Positions 51,750-61,438 of a stretch of DNA of 64,000 bases are shown piece after piece. The position numbers and the translations under genes are program-made. The stretch covers positions 6,014,001 through 6,078,000 of the forward strand of contig NZ_JBBOCJ010000001.1 in NCBI RefSeq assembly GCF_038002345.1. Direction: 5' to 3'. Source of the DNA: Paenibacillus sp. FSL M7-0420. Lineage in GTDB: Bacteria > Bacillota > Bacilli > Paenibacillales > Paenibacillaceae. Under the pieces are notes generated by a model, which saw nothing but the letters and a program-made list of their open reading frames with translations, was not told where the DNA came from and did no database searches. Positions within the stretch are counted from its first letter, which is position 1; each line of letters opens with the position of its first letter.

Positions 51750-53109
51750 GAGAATCTCCTCCCAAAAGTAAAGTTTGATACTGCCGCTTGATCTCTTGAC
51801 TAGCATTACTTCTAAATCTTTCAAATAGAATTACACTTTCCAGTATATACTTTTCATTGTTTATCTGTTGGAAATTTTTAATTGCTGTTAATAATAAGTC
51901 AAACCCTTTAGGATAATCGCCTTTATATAAATAATAATATGCGAGTTCATAAATCAAACTAGCTTGGCGATCCATGGCAAGGTTTCTAGAATATCTCCCT
52001 TCAATAATTTCATTTAATAATTCACTTAATTCCTGCTTATAACACTCCAGTGTATGATCAATAACAAACTGATTTTTATTTGCGGCTCTTAAAATATGTA
52101 ATAATCCCATGACTAATTCATTTCTGTGTTTATTAATGTAGTCAACGTAAGATTCCAAGACAATAGTATCGCCACTTAGTAACTTTGTTATATAGATATT
52201 GGCGGTTGACCATTCAAGGAAAAGAGCTTTCCAATGTTCTACTGCTTCTCCTTGCTCACTTACCCAACTTAAATCGGAGTATGCATACTTGTAACCCAGT
52301 GCCCCCTCATAATCCCCAAGCTCATCACAAACATTCCCTCTCAGCAAATCACTGTATGCAATGTAAAAGAACAGCGGTCTGCCGGGGAGCTTCACGGGTT
52401 CTGATGCTCTGTGTTCGTGCTGGACCTTCAGGTCATACTGTATTCTAGCCTTGTGCCCCATCTTGGCTGCATATTCATCGACCTTATCCCAGAGCTGTAA
52501 GGACCGGTATGTATTGGCGAGTTCCTTCAGTGCATCCAACTGATCAACTTCATCCAACCGTTCGACATAAGGCTCAAACCGGTTGGCTGCCCACAGGTTC
52601 CGGTTCTGGTCATCACTGAGCGAAATGGTGAACAGCCTGAACTGGCATAGCGCCAGCCGTTCCGAATGCTGATAGCGTTCAGCCTCGGCAACAATCTCAT
52701 AGATTGCGGCAGCGGCTTCCTTTTTCCCGGCCATGAAGAGTTCTTCTGCACTATCAAACAACAGGGGCGCATACATGAGGTTGTCCATAGTATGGCGTGC
52801 CAGGCGTTGGATGCTGTCCAACTTGTTCAGGTCAGCACAGCGGAGCAGCAGCGGTCCAATCCTTCTCCAGTCTGAGGAACCACGGATAATATAGTCATCA
52901 ATATACAAGTCATAGAAGTATCCTTCCTCCTGTCCCATGGCCTCGGTAATCCGATCCAACTGCTGCATCGCAACAGGCCGGTGCCCGCGAAGGATATTGC
53001 TGAGTGTCCCGGAATGAAGCTGAGAACGCTTGGCGAATTCAGTAATAGTCAATTCCTCCTGCCGCAAATACTCCTCCAGTTCCGATAATATCGTAGTCGT
53101 TGCCTGCAA
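51712..53109 (-). CDS. HTH-TPR regulator, probable RRNPP peptide sensor
   Basis: A 465-residue cytoplasmic protein. Residues 8-60 are a Cro/C1-type HTH (ELTITEFAKRSQLHSGTLSNILRGHRP). The rest is helical, with TPR-like repeats: ALKELANTYRSLQLWDKVDEYA near 205-225, RGNVCDELGDYEGALGYKYA near 275-295, and YELAYYYLYKGDYPKGFDLL near the C-terminus. This matches PlcR/NprR-type regulators, whose TPR domain binds a re-imported peptide. The 39-codon secreted peptide gene overlaps its 3' end. It begins at ATG 53109. A similar group of Paenibacillus HTH-TPR proteins has no known peptide, so the pairing is a hypothesis. Confidence 0.75.
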   Translation of the reverse strand: MQATTTILSELEEYLRQEELTITEFAKRSQLHSGTLSNILRGHRPVAMQQLDRITEAMGQEEGYFYDLYIDDYIIRGSSDWRRIGPLLLRCADLNKLDSIQRLARHTMDNLMYAPLLFDSAEELFMAGKKEAAAAIYEIVAEAERYQHSERLALCQFRLFTISLSDDQNRNLWAANRFEPYVERLDEVDQLDALKELANTYRSLQLWDKVDEYAAKMGHKARIQYDLKVQHEHRASEPVKLPGRPLFFYIAYSDLLRGNVCDELGDYEGALGYKYAYSDLSWVSEQGEAVEHWKALFLEWSTANIYITKLLSGDTIVLESYVDYINKHRNELVMGLLHILRAANKNQFVIDHTLECYKQELSELLNEIIEGRYSRNLAMDRQASLIYELAYYYLYKGDYPKGFDLLLTAIKNFQQINNEKYILESVILFERFRSNASQEIKRQYQTLLLGGDSHEEKGRYTSYGS

Positions 53110-53317
53110 GTCCTAACCACCCTTCCTCTTCATTTTGTGATTTATAGAATAAAATTCCTTTTATGTTATACAAAATATACCAGTGGTCGATTCGATTTTC
53201 AAGTACTATTTATGTATTTTTCCTAAACTTTAAATTTTTGGCATTAGGGTTGCCATTATTGATACAATGGCCATCCCCCACACTTTCATGAATAGAGTAA
53301 TGCATAGTTTCGGACGC

Positions 53318-53350
53318 AAAAAAAAGACCTTGAGGATTCACTCAAGGCCT
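53318..53350 (-). terminator. Terminator of the acetyltransferase pair
   Basis: CCTTGAG and CTCAAGG arms with a GATTCA loop are followed on the minus strand by TCTTTTTTTTGCG, 10 bp after the stop at 53361. Confidence 0.85.
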
Positions 53351-53360
53351 AAGAAAATGC

Positions 53361-53825
53361 TCACATCGAATAACCCAATATAATATCCCCGTTATCTTCA
53401 AACTCCCCCGTCTCGGTGAATCCCACATCCTTATAGAGCTTATTGGCCGTTAGATTATGCGGAATATGCGATACCCTAATCTGTTTGCAGTCCTCGCGGC
53501 TACTCAGCATCTTAATGACTTCTTTAATAGCCGATTTCCCATAACCTTGTCCCTGATATCTCCCGTCAATCATAAATCGCAGAATCCAATAGTAGCCGTC
53601 TGTATATCTTTCATTATCAAAAAGGATAAATCCGACCATCCTTCCTTCAGCAAAAATACCGTAGGGTATCGATGTGGGCTCATTTACCGCATGCACAAGG
53701 GAATCTGCATTACTTGCCACCAAGTCCAACTGCTCCGTGCTCACGCTCAATTGAGTACATTCGTGTTCCAGCTCGGGGGTAATCTTATGTAATTCAACAA
53801 TAGTCAAAGTGTTCACAACCTTCAT
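53361..53825 (-). CDS. GNAT-family N-acetyltransferase (second of a pair)
   Basis: A 154-residue acetyl-CoA-dependent transferase. The acetyl-CoA loop is RYQGQGYGKSAIKEVI (motif R/Q-x2-G-x-G/A), preceded by the strand YYWILRFMIDG and followed by HNLTANKLYKDVGFTETGEF, motif B. It is a paralogue of the gene just upstream. The start at 53825 lies 13 nt after that gene's stop but has only a weak ribosome site; ATG 53873 overlaps the upstream gene. The spermidine/polyamine acetyltransferase group (BltD-like) is the closest parallel by eye. The substrate is unknown. Confidence 0.8.
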   Translation of the reverse strand: MKVVNTLTIVELHKITPELEHECTQLSVSTEQLDLVASNADSLVHAVNEPTSIPYGIFAEGRMVGFILFDNERYTDGYYWILRFMIDGRYQGQGYGKSAIKEVIKMLSSREDCKQIRVSHIPHNLTANKLYKDVGFTETGEFEDNGDIILGYSM

Positions 53826-53838
53826 TATGAATTGATCT

Positions 53839-54300
53839 TCAGTCAAGCTGAATGGTATAGATGATCTCCCCATCCTGGTTCAAGCGCTGCTCGCTGGTGA
53901 ATCCTAATCCTTCATACAGCTTCTGTGCTACTGAATTCTCTTGTTCCACCGTTAAGGATATTAGGCTGCACTTCGGATGAACTTCTTTAATGAACTTAAT
54001 GATTTCTATCATTGCTTGTTTCCCGTAGCCTTTTCGTTGGTGCCTGTGGTCAATCTGAAACCCGCCAATCCAGTAATTATCTGAGCTTCCGGGAGTAAAT
54101 GAAAGATAGAAGAATCCGATAATTTCGCCATCAATGGACAGAATATACGGATCTAACGCTTCATCCCACGGCTTGATATAGGCATATGCTAGCGACTCCA
54201 TCACTGAAGGAACGAAGTGCCTATGCTCTTTACAGACAGATATCTCTAGAGCTTCTTCCCAATTCTGGGCGTTGACAGGTTGGATAACGATTGGTTTCAT
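53839..54300 (-). CDS. GNAT-family N-acetyltransferase (first of a pair)
   Basis: A 153-residue enzyme. The start ATG 54300 has AAGGAG upstream. The acetyl-CoA loop is HRHQRKGYGKQAMIEII, followed by NSVAQKLYEGLGFTSE. The N-terminal part (EALEISVCKEHRHFVPSVMESLAYA) resembles spermidine N-acetyltransferases of the BltD type. It is co-transcribed with its paralogue and ends at a shared terminator. Neither copy lacks a key loop. The two differ enough to suggest different acceptors. Confidence 0.82.
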   Translation of the reverse strand: MKPIVIQPVNAQNWEEALEISVCKEHRHFVPSVMESLAYAYIKPWDEALDPYILSIDGEIIGFFYLSFTPGSSDNYWIGGFQIDHRHQRKGYGKQAMIEIIKFIKEVHPKCSLISLTVEQENSVAQKLYEGLGFTSEQRLNQDGEIIYTIQLD

Positions 54301-54424
54301 GTTTTCTCCTTATAATCCAGAAAGTTAGAATAACCCTTATCTTACCACAATTTAGAAGTTGTAAGCGAACATGGAGCGGGTTATCTCTGAGTTGGCCGTA
54401 ATTCCGTCTCTGCCCCTGTATCCC

Positions 54425-55954
54425 TCACTCCTCCAACCCCCGCACCCTCCCCCCCGCCTCCCCATACTCCTGAATAATCAGGCTGCCGCCGCTGGTCTTC
54501 CATTTCTCAACCTCTCCGGCGAAGCCGGCGGCGTCGATATTACCGAGAATATAATTGTAGGTGGCATCCACGATGATGGCAGACAGCTCGGCGTTCTTCT
54601 CGTCATAGGTCGGAGAGGTGAGTGACACGGTGGGGTCATCGACGAGAAACTGCTCGTTATCCCGGCTGAGCTGGTCGGCCAGGGCGGTGAGCTGCTCCTT
54701 TTGTGCAACCTCCTTGATATGGGTATTGCCTACATCAGCGATCATCAGGGAATTGAGCGGATTGACCTCATACACCCGCAGCTGGGACGTTTCTTCCGGA
54801 AGAATCACTTTGCCGTATACATCCAGCTTATAGTGGCGGCCCTCGAAGCCGTAAGCCATCAGGTTGGCTACATCCTCATCCATCGTGCGGTCGAAGAATC
54901 CAAGCACCTGCTTCAGCTCCTGCTCGGTAGCAATGGCTTTACGTGAAAAGAGGTACAAGCCGTTGTACTTGGGTATGGACCATACCTTATATCCGTCCGG
55001 CCCTTTAATCCGGTTAATCAGCGTCAGCTCTGCCTTGGGGTTGATCGCCTTGGCCTCAATAGAGAGCCGCTGCACATCCGTCATGCTCCCGATGAAGATC
55101 CCGGCCGTTCCCCGGATGAATTTGTCCCGCTGCACTTCCTTGCTGGTCAGGGCGAAATCCTGGTTAATGATCCCCTCCTTGTATAATTTGCGCATGAAGT
55201 TCATCGTGTCCATATATTCAGGGGTGGCGAATTCCGGGATGAACTGTCCATCTTCGATTTTCCAGTTATTCGGCGTGCCGAAATAGGAGCTTAACGTCTT
55301 GAATACCCCGTACACCAGATCGTTGCGGTCCACCAGTCCAAGGGTGTCTGCCTTGCCGTTGCCGTCCGGGTCATTGATGGTGAATTGCTTCATCACCTCA
55401 TACAGCTCCTCCAGCGTTCCGGGGGGACTGAGGTGCAGCTTATCCAGCCAGTCCTTGCGGATAATAATGCCCTGCCGGGAAGCCGGTCTTTCGGTATACA
55501 GGCCATAGATTCCCCCGTCCACCGAGGTCTGCTTAAGAATCGCCGCATTCAACTGACTGAGATTCGGAAATTCTGCCAGATAGGGACCAATCTCCCAAAA
55601 AGCGCCCGAGCGGATCATATTCTTGACCGGATTATAATCGGTGAATTTCACGAACGTTACTTTGCCGAGGGAGCCGGTGGTCAGTGCGGTATTCATTTTG
55701 TCCGTGTAGACGCCCTCCGGCACCCAGGTAATATCAAGCTGAGTCCCGGTCAGTCTCTCAATCTCGGCGATCAGCTCCGCTGAAGGCGTCTGCGGAAAAT
55801 GCAGCGGTGCCAGAATCGAGATCGGTGCCGGTACACCCGCTGAATCGGAACGCCCAGACTTATCCCCGCTGCAAGCGCTTAACATAATGAACGATAAGAA
55901 TAGGATGAAGCACCCTGCAAGAGCTTTCTTCCTGCCCGTTAACCGGTTGAACAT
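54425..55954 (-). CDS. Lone extracellular solute-binding protein, LplA type
   Basis: A 509-residue lipoprotein with lipobox LSAC (Cys28). It shares VDGGIYGLYTERPASRQGIIIRKDW and NDPDGNGKADTLGLVDRN with the binding protein of the pectin operon. AGGGGG is 7 nt before the ATG. No permease gene is next to it; downstream are acetyltransferases after a gap. It is divergent from a membrane AraC-type regulator. It may feed a permease encoded elsewhere, such as the LplB/LplC pair 11 kb away, or act as a co-sensor for the regulator. Both are inference. The C-terminus is more basic and longer than in its paralogue. Confidence 0.88.
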   Translation of the reverse strand: MFNRLTGRKKALAGCFILFLSFIMLSACSGDKSGRSDSAGVPAPISILAPLHFPQTPSAELIAEIERLTGTQLDITWVPEGVYTDKMNTALTTGSLGKVTFVKFTDYNPVKNMIRSGAFWEIGPYLAEFPNLSQLNAAILKQTSVDGGIYGLYTERPASRQGIIIRKDWLDKLHLSPPGTLEELYEVMKQFTINDPDGNGKADTLGLVDRNDLVYGVFKTLSSYFGTPNNWKIEDGQFIPEFATPEYMDTMNFMRKLYKEGIINQDFALTSKEVQRDKFIRGTAGIFIGSMTDVQRLSIEAKAINPKAELTLINRIKGPDGYKVWSIPKYNGLYLFSRKAIATEQELKQVLGFFDRTMDEDVANLMAYGFEGRHYKLDVYGKVILPEETSQLRVYEVNPLNSLMIADVGNTHIKEVAQKEQLTALADQLSRDNEQFLVDDPTVSLTSPTYDEKNAELSAIIVDATYNYILGNIDAAGFAGEVEKWKTSGGSLIIQEYGEAGGRVRGLEE

Positions 55955-56138
55955 TCCATAACCCCCTGAAGCGTAATATTTATCTGCCTTAGAAGCCTAT
56001 CTATTGAATAATGTAGCTTATGTATGAATGATTAGAGAAAATGATTATTGCGGCACCAGATGATTATTGTTATTATCCTTCGTGATGCATACACTTAAGA
56101 CAGTGATTTCCTATTTCATGCAAAGGTGCTGAACGCTG

Positions 56139-58478
56139 TTGAAACATCTTAGCTTTCTCAGTAAATTAACTATGTTCGCGTTCGCCATCAGCATCCTGCC
56201 GGTGCTGTTTATTGGTTCGTTCTCCTATTTCACATCCTCCAGTGAAATTCAAAAAAATGTTAACGAAAGCAAAAAGGAGCTCATTTTACAAATTACCTCA
56301 AATGTAGAGCATAAGCTGAATACTGTCAACCAGACCTTGAACCAGGTCGTGAACTCTTCGGTGCTGAAGAAGGCGCTGAACAACCCGCTTAGTGAAAACG
56401 ATTTCATTTTATATAACGACATCCGCAATGAGATCCGCAATATGCAGTCCTTCGATACGAAGCTGGAGGATGTCATCCTGCTCAATCAGCGCCAGAACTG
56501 GATGATCAAGAATTCCGGGCTCTACCGGCTGAATGAATACCGCAATTACGAGCAGCTGACGAATCTGCTGAATGTGGAAGGCAGCTCTTCTTGGGTGCTG
56601 AACCCCTCCTCCCTGTTCTACAGTGAAGAGAGCATTAACGTGACCGGCTGCAATTACAGCATCAGCCTGATTAAGAAGCTGCCGGTGACCAAGCTGCAGA
56701 AATACGGACTGGCTCTGGCCAATATTCCGGCCTGCAGTCTTCAGGACTTCATTAATCCCGATATGCAGCCGCTGGACAGTATTATGGTGCTGGACAAGAG
56801 CGGACGGATTCTGCTGCATTCAGACCGCAAGCTGATCGGAGAGCCTGCCGCAGCGGCCGGGTTCACGGGATTCGAGCAGATCGCCGCTGCCACTGAGCCA
56901 TCGGGACAATTCAAGACCAAGCTTAATGAAGCCGATTACTCGATCACCTATATGCGTTCCCAGTTGAACGGCTGGATCTATCTGTCGGCCACCTCCATCA
57001 AGAGTCTGACCCGCGAATCCGGCAAAATCGGCACTTACACGGTATTTGTCTGCACGTTCATGCTGCTCTTGTCTGTGCTGCTTGCCTGGCTAGGCTCCCG
57101 GCGCATGTACACCCCCATCGAACGGCTGCTGACCCAGATTGGACTGCGCCGTCCCGGTCTGCGGGCAGGGCGTACGGATGAATTCCAGCTCATCGGTGAG
57201 CAGGTCCATTCCCTGTTCCAATCCAAGTCACAGCTGGAGAAGGAGGTCAGCCAGCATCTCGGACAGGTGCGGACCTTCTTTCTGATTCAGGCGTTCGGAG
57301 GCAATCTGAGAAGACGCGAGCTGATGGAGGAGCTGGAGCAATACGGGTACGGCAAGCAAGTCGAGGAATGGAAGACGATGGCTGTCATTACGCTGAGCAT
57401 CGACTTCTCCGAGGAGAACAGCTATGAGAAAAAGGATCTCAATCTGCTGTTATTCGCAGCGCATAATATGACTCAGGAGCTGGTCTCTGCGCAGCACAGG
57501 CTAACCCCTGTGATGATGGGTCATGCCCTGGCGGTCTTAATCGGCAGCCCCGATGAGGACACGGAAGCTTTTCACCGGATGCTCTATGCGCTTACGGAGA
57601 AGCTCCAGCAGGAGATTAACGGGGTCCTGAAGCTGCAGGTCAGCATTGGGCTGAGCCTGCCGTTTCATTCGTTTGACAAAATGTCCATTGCCTACCGGGA
57701 AAGCCTGGAGGCCCTGAAGCACCGGATTACCCTGGGCAAAGGCATCATTATCCAGTACGAGAATATCAATTCAGGCAAGCATTATCTCAATTTGAACTAC
57801 CCGACCCACACGGAAAATGACCTGATGGATGCCATCAAGCTGGCTGACAGCGATAAGGCGAAGGAGCTGCTGCATAAGCTGTTCAAGTGTATTTTTGCGC
57901 TGGGACTGTCGCCGCAGGAATATCAGATTCCGCTGACCCGGCTGCTGAACAATACGCTCATTATGATGCAGGAATCAGGAATTACGCTGAACCAGATCTA
58001 CCACGCGGGCGGTTCCCTGTTCGAGGAGCTGACCGATCTGCATATCGTGGCCGAGATTGAAGACTGGTTCTGGACCATCGTCATCCAGCCGGTCATCGTC
58101 ATCTTCCATAGCAGGCAGAACGCCCAGTATCATAATATCTCCGAGAAGCTGATCGACATCGTCCAGCATGAGTATGACCAGGATCTGACGCTGGAGGAGT
58201 GTGCTTCCCGGCTGCATTATAACGCCAACTACATCAGCAGTGTGTTCCGCAAGGAAACGCAGTATTATTTCAGTGATTACCTGACTATGTACCGGTTCAA
58301 AATGGCCAAGAAGTGGCTGGAGGAGACCGATATGCCCGTGAAGGATATCGCCTCCCGCCTGAGATACAACAATTCACAGAATTTCATACGTTCCTTCCGC
58401 AAGCAGGAGGGGATGACCCCCGGCCAGTACCGTGACAGCTTCCACACGAAGCTTAGAGCGGTCCCGGACGATGAGTAG
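56139..58478 (+). CDS. Membrane-bound AraC-type regulator
   Basis: A 779-residue protein. There are two membrane segments (about residues 10-30 and 298-322) enclosing an extracellular sensor domain, then a cytoplasmic linker and a C-terminal AraC HTH (about 675-770, LEECASRLHYNANYISSVFRKETQ and VKDIASRLRYNNSQNFIRSFRK). This is the one-component YesS/YtdP type, which controls sugar transporters. The start is TTG with AAAGGTG upstream. It is divergent from the lone binding protein and probably regulates it. The 3' end overlaps the convergent lipoprotein gene by 26 nt. Confidence 0.88.
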   Translation: MKHLSFLSKLTMFAFAISILPVLFIGSFSYFTSSSEIQKNVNESKKELILQITSNVEHKLNTVNQTLNQVVNSSVLKKALNNPLSENDFILYNDIRNEIRNMQSFDTKLEDVILLNQRQNWMIKNSGLYRLNEYRNYEQLTNLLNVEGSSSWVLNPSSLFYSEESINVTGCNYSISLIKKLPVTKLQKYGLALANIPACSLQDFINPDMQPLDSIMVLDKSGRILLHSDRKLIGEPAAAAGFTGFEQIAAATEPSGQFKTKLNEADYSITYMRSQLNGWIYLSATSIKSLTRESGKIGTYTVFVCTFMLLLSVLLAWLGSRRMYTPIERLLTQIGLRRPGLRAGRTDEFQLIGEQVHSLFQSKSQLEKEVSQHLGQVRTFFLIQAFGGNLRRRELMEELEQYGYGKQVEEWKTMAVITLSIDFSEENSYEKKDLNLLLFAAHNMTQELVSAQHRLTPVMMGHALAVLIGSPDEDTEAFHRMLYALTEKLQQEINGVLKLQVSIGLSLPFHSFDKMSIAYRESLEALKHRITLGKGIIIQYENINSGKHYLNLNYPTHTENDLMDAIKLADSDKAKELLHKLFKCIFALGLSPQEYQIPLTRLLNNTLIMMQESGITLNQIYHAGGSLFEELTDLHIVAEIEDWFWTIVIQPVIVIFHSRQNAQYHNISEKLIDIVQHEYDQDLTLEECASRLHYNANYISSVFRKETQYYFSDYLTMYRFKMAKKWLEETDMPVKDIASRLRYNNSQNFIRSFRKQEGMTPGQYRDSFHTKLRAVPDDE

Positions 58479-59217
58479 GCGCAGGCCCTTCAGACGGGGT
58501 CTTGGACCTCTTCAGCTTTCTTTTTCTGATAAACCATGTAAGAAGTACAGCCAGAATAAGCAAGATTCCGCCCGCAGTAATCGCAATATTCCTGATATCC
58601 GGTACATAGACCACCAGCTGAATCGGCTCGGAATCCGCAAGGGACACATGCCAGGTTAACGTGTTGCCGTCTTGCTCGGCCGCATTATTAGCCCCGTATA
58701 GATCATAGGGAATCGTTAATTTGAAATCGGCGGAGAAGCTGCCCATCAGCAGCCGCACCAGGGACTTAGGGACATTTAAGCTGCCAAGGCCGTCAATAAT
58801 CTCATCCGTGTAGGCATTCAGCTTAGGCTGGGCCACCACATCGTATTTGGTATACAGCCACCTGTCCGTCTGTCCCACCTTGGCCTCAACAATATCGAAG
58901 CCGCTGCTGCTGTTCTTCAGCTCCTCCATCGAAGCATACGATTTATGAAATTGATATTCCGTTGATTTGCCGCTTGCTGTCTTCTTCAGCTCTATGCCTG
59001 CGGCCGCCAGCCGGGTGGTTAGGAGCTCCTCCACCTTGCCGCTGACCAGCTTCTCAGCCCGGGCATCCAGCAATAGACTGAAGGCCAGATCCAGGGAGCC
59101 GTCCTTCTTCACGGTTACATGGGCCGTGCCTTGCGCGCACCCTGTAAGCAGCAGGACAAGCATAAGCATCATCAGTATTGCCTTAATTCGAGTCCCGTTC
59201 AACCTGCGTTTCTTCAA
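58453..59217 (-). CDS. LppM-like lipoprotein with C-terminal membrane anchor
   Basis: A 254-residue protein. It starts with TTG at 59217, for which GGAGG lies 8 nt upstream; ATG 59232 overlaps the site. The signal ends LLTGC (Cys27 in this numbering). The domain that follows (TAHVTVKKDGSLDLAFSLLLDARA) resembles the LppM/DUF3153 fold of Gram-positive surface proteins. A single membrane segment (about 215-235, ITAGGILLILAVLLTWFI) and a basic tail complete it. Function is unknown. It converges on the AraC-type gene with a 26-nt overlap of coding ends. Confidence 0.7.
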   Translation of the reverse strand: MKKRRLNGTRIKAILMMLMLVLLLTGCAQGTAHVTVKKDGSLDLAFSLLLDARAEKLVSGKVEELLTTRLAAAGIELKKTASGKSTEYQFHKSYASMEELKNSSSGFDIVEAKVGQTDRWLYTKYDVVAQPKLNAYTDEIIDGLGSLNVPKSLVRLLMGSFSADFKLTIPYDLYGANNAAEQDGNTLTWHVSLADSEPIQLVVYVPDIRNIAITAGGILLILAVLLTWFIRKRKLKRSKTPSEGPAPTHRPGPL

Positions 59218-59321
59218 CCGCTGTCCCTCCATCCGCTGACTGTTACTACTAGCTTAACTCAACCTTGAAGAAGCAAATCTGCACTTATGGAGTCAAGCTT
59301 ATCACATGCCGGGGAGGTACA

Positions 59322-59362
59322 GAAAGCCCCCAGCCTGCGGATATCCGTAAGCTGGAGGCTTC
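59322..59362 (-). terminator. Hairpin downstream of kimA
   Basis: GAAGCC-CCAGC and GCTGG-GGCTTTC pair with inner CGG/CCG around ATAT. It lies 17 bp after the kimA stop. The T-tract is short. Confidence 0.6.
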
Positions 59363-59378
59363 CATGCGCATAATCCTG

Positions 59379-61208
59379 TTATTTTTTCAAATGATAAGGA
59401 ACGGTAGTGATAATGACATTGCGCCGGTACAGCAGATGTGCGCGGATCAGCAGACTGGACTGGTTATGCAGAATGTTATGCCAGCCCTTCTTCGGTATGA
59501 ATTGAGGGACAATGACGGTCACCTGATAATTCGACTCGCTGGCCTTGCGCTGAACCGTATCTATGAACTTGGTCAATGGATGAATGATGCTGCGGTAAGG
59601 CGAATACAGCGTCACTAACCGCACCTCCGGGTGGAATTTCTTCCACTTCTCTTCGAAAATAGCGTCATCCTCCCGCTCGAACGGGATGTGGACGGCGATA
59701 ATCTGCTGCGCACTCAGCGACTTGGCATACCGCAAGGAATTCTCCACCACATGGGTAATCCCTGCTACCGGCAGGATGATGATATTCCCTTCAATCGCAA
59801 GCGGCGGCTCCCCGCAGGTGGCTACCCGCAATTGGTCGGCGACCGATTCATAATGCTTGTAGATGCGGTAGAAGAACAGGATAATCAGCGGCAGGAAGAC
59901 CAGGACCGGCCAGACCTGCGTGAATTTGGTCAGGAAGAACATCATCGTGACAATGAAGCTGATCAGCGCCCCGATTGCATTGATGATCAGCTTAGGCAGC
60001 CAGCCCTCCGGCTTGTGCCGGAGCCATTTGACGATCATGCCTGTCTGCGACAGGGTGAACGGGATGAAGACCCCGACTGCATACAGCGGAATGAGATGCT
60101 CCGTCCGCCCCTCAAAGGCAATGATCAGGATGATCGACAAGATGCCCAGGCTGAGAATGCCGTTCGAGTACCCCAGCCGGTCTCCGCGCACGGTGAACAT
60201 CCGGGGAATGAATTTATCCTTCGCCAGATTCACAGCCAGCAGCGGAAATGCGGAATATCCGGTGTTCGCCGCCAGAACCAGAATTAAGGCTGTCGTGCCC
60301 TGCACGACATAATACATGAAGTTGCGGCCAAAGACATGCTCGGCAATATCGGACACCACCGTGACCTGTTCACGCGGAGCAATGCCGTAATAATACGCCA
60401 GGAAGACGATGCCTGAGAATAACAGCGCGAGCAGAATTCCCATCGCCGCTAAGGTTTTGGCTGCATTATTCGGTGCCGGTGCCTTGAAATTGGGGATCGC
60501 ATTCGATATGGCCTCCACCCCAGTCAGCGCCGAGCTGCCTGAGGAGAACGCCCGCAGCAGCAGGAACAGGCTGATTCCGGCCACCGGTGTTCCCAGTGAG
60601 GTGTGAAGCTCCGCCGGTACTCTTCCGGTCAGCACATTGAACAGGCCCAGCCCGATCATAATGAACATCGCCAGGACGAACAGATAAACCGGATACGCCA
60701 GGAAAGAGGCAGACTCGGTGACCCCACGCAGATTCAGGGTCGTGATCAGCAGGACGAAGATGATGGCAATCAGCACATTATAAGGATGCAGACCCGGAAA
60801 AGCTGAAGTAATCGCATCCGTTCCCGCAGAGACACTGACCGCTACGGTTAGTATATAATCGACGAGCAAGGAGCCCCCCGCAATCAGACCCGGATATTTA
60901 CCCAGATTCTCCTTGGATACGACATAAGCCCCGCCGCCTTGGGGATAGGCAAAGATGATCTGCCTATAGGAGAGTATCAGGGCCAGGAGCAGCACCAGCA
61001 CCCCGCCTGCAATCGGAATGGAATACCAGAATGCGGCTGTACTCACCGTGATCAGCACCAGCAGAATCTGCTCCGGGCCATAGGCCACAGAGGATAAGGC
61101 ATCCGAGGACAGAATGGCTAGGGCCTTGGTTTTGTTAAGCTTCTGTTCCCCCAGCTGATCGGACTTCAGCGGCCGTCCGATCAGGAACCTTTTTACCGAA
61201 GACATCAT
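59379..61208 (-). CDS. kimA: High-affinity potassium importer KimA
   Basis: A 609-residue membrane protein of the APC superfamily with about 12 helices and a cytoplasmic C-terminal domain. MIMMSS-type start, ALAILSSDALSSVAYGPEQ and SGSSALTGVEAISNAIP are hallmark segments of the KimA (YdaO) K+/H+ symporter; Bacillus KimA is 607 residues. The C-terminal domain (about 450-609) would bind c-di-AMP in Bacillus and close the channel. GGTGA precedes ATG 61208. No ydaO-type riboswitch is visible in the 280 bp upstream. It is a single gene with a terminator. Confidence 0.88.
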   Translation of the reverse strand: MMSSVKRFLIGRPLKSDQLGEQKLNKTKALAILSSDALSSVAYGPEQILLVLITVSTAAFWYSIPIAGGVLVLLLALILSYRQIIFAYPQGGGAYVVSKENLGKYPGLIAGGSLLVDYILTVAVSVSAGTDAITSAFPGLHPYNVLIAIIFVLLITTLNLRGVTESASFLAYPVYLFVLAMFIMIGLGLFNVLTGRVPAELHTSLGTPVAGISLFLLLRAFSSGSSALTGVEAISNAIPNFKAPAPNNAAKTLAAMGILLALLFSGIVFLAYYYGIAPREQVTVVSDIAEHVFGRNFMYYVVQGTTALILVLAANTGYSAFPLLAVNLAKDKFIPRMFTVRGDRLGYSNGILSLGILSIILIIAFEGRTEHLIPLYAVGVFIPFTLSQTGMIVKWLRHKPEGWLPKLIINAIGALISFIVTMMFFLTKFTQVWPVLVFLPLIILFFYRIYKHYESVADQLRVATCGEPPLAIEGNIIILPVAGITHVVENSLRYAKSLSAQQIIAVHIPFEREDDAIFEEKWKKFHPEVRLVTLYSPYRSIIHPLTKFIDTVQRKASESNYQVTVIVPQFIPKKGWHNILHNQSSLLIRAHLLYRRNVIITTVPYHLKK

Positions 61209-61401
61209 TATCACTCACCGACTTTTTTTGTAGTTATATTACCCCTGGTGCACGAATAAAATCTGGACCTATAATTGGATACAGACACTATTTTTGCTGC
61301 CGTTCGATACTACATTAATTCTTTTATCACCATCTGTATATATGCAGATATCCTAGACAAACCCCAAACCATGAATAACAAATGATATTCGCCGAAAGAC
61401 A

Positions 61402-61438
61402 CAGCAAAAGGGACCAAGCAGGCTTTCCGCTTCGTCCC
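61402..61438 (-). terminator. Terminator of marR
   Basis: GGGAC/GTCCC with inner AAGC/GCTT is followed on the minus strand by TTTTGC. It lies 51 bp after the marR stop. Confidence 0.6.
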
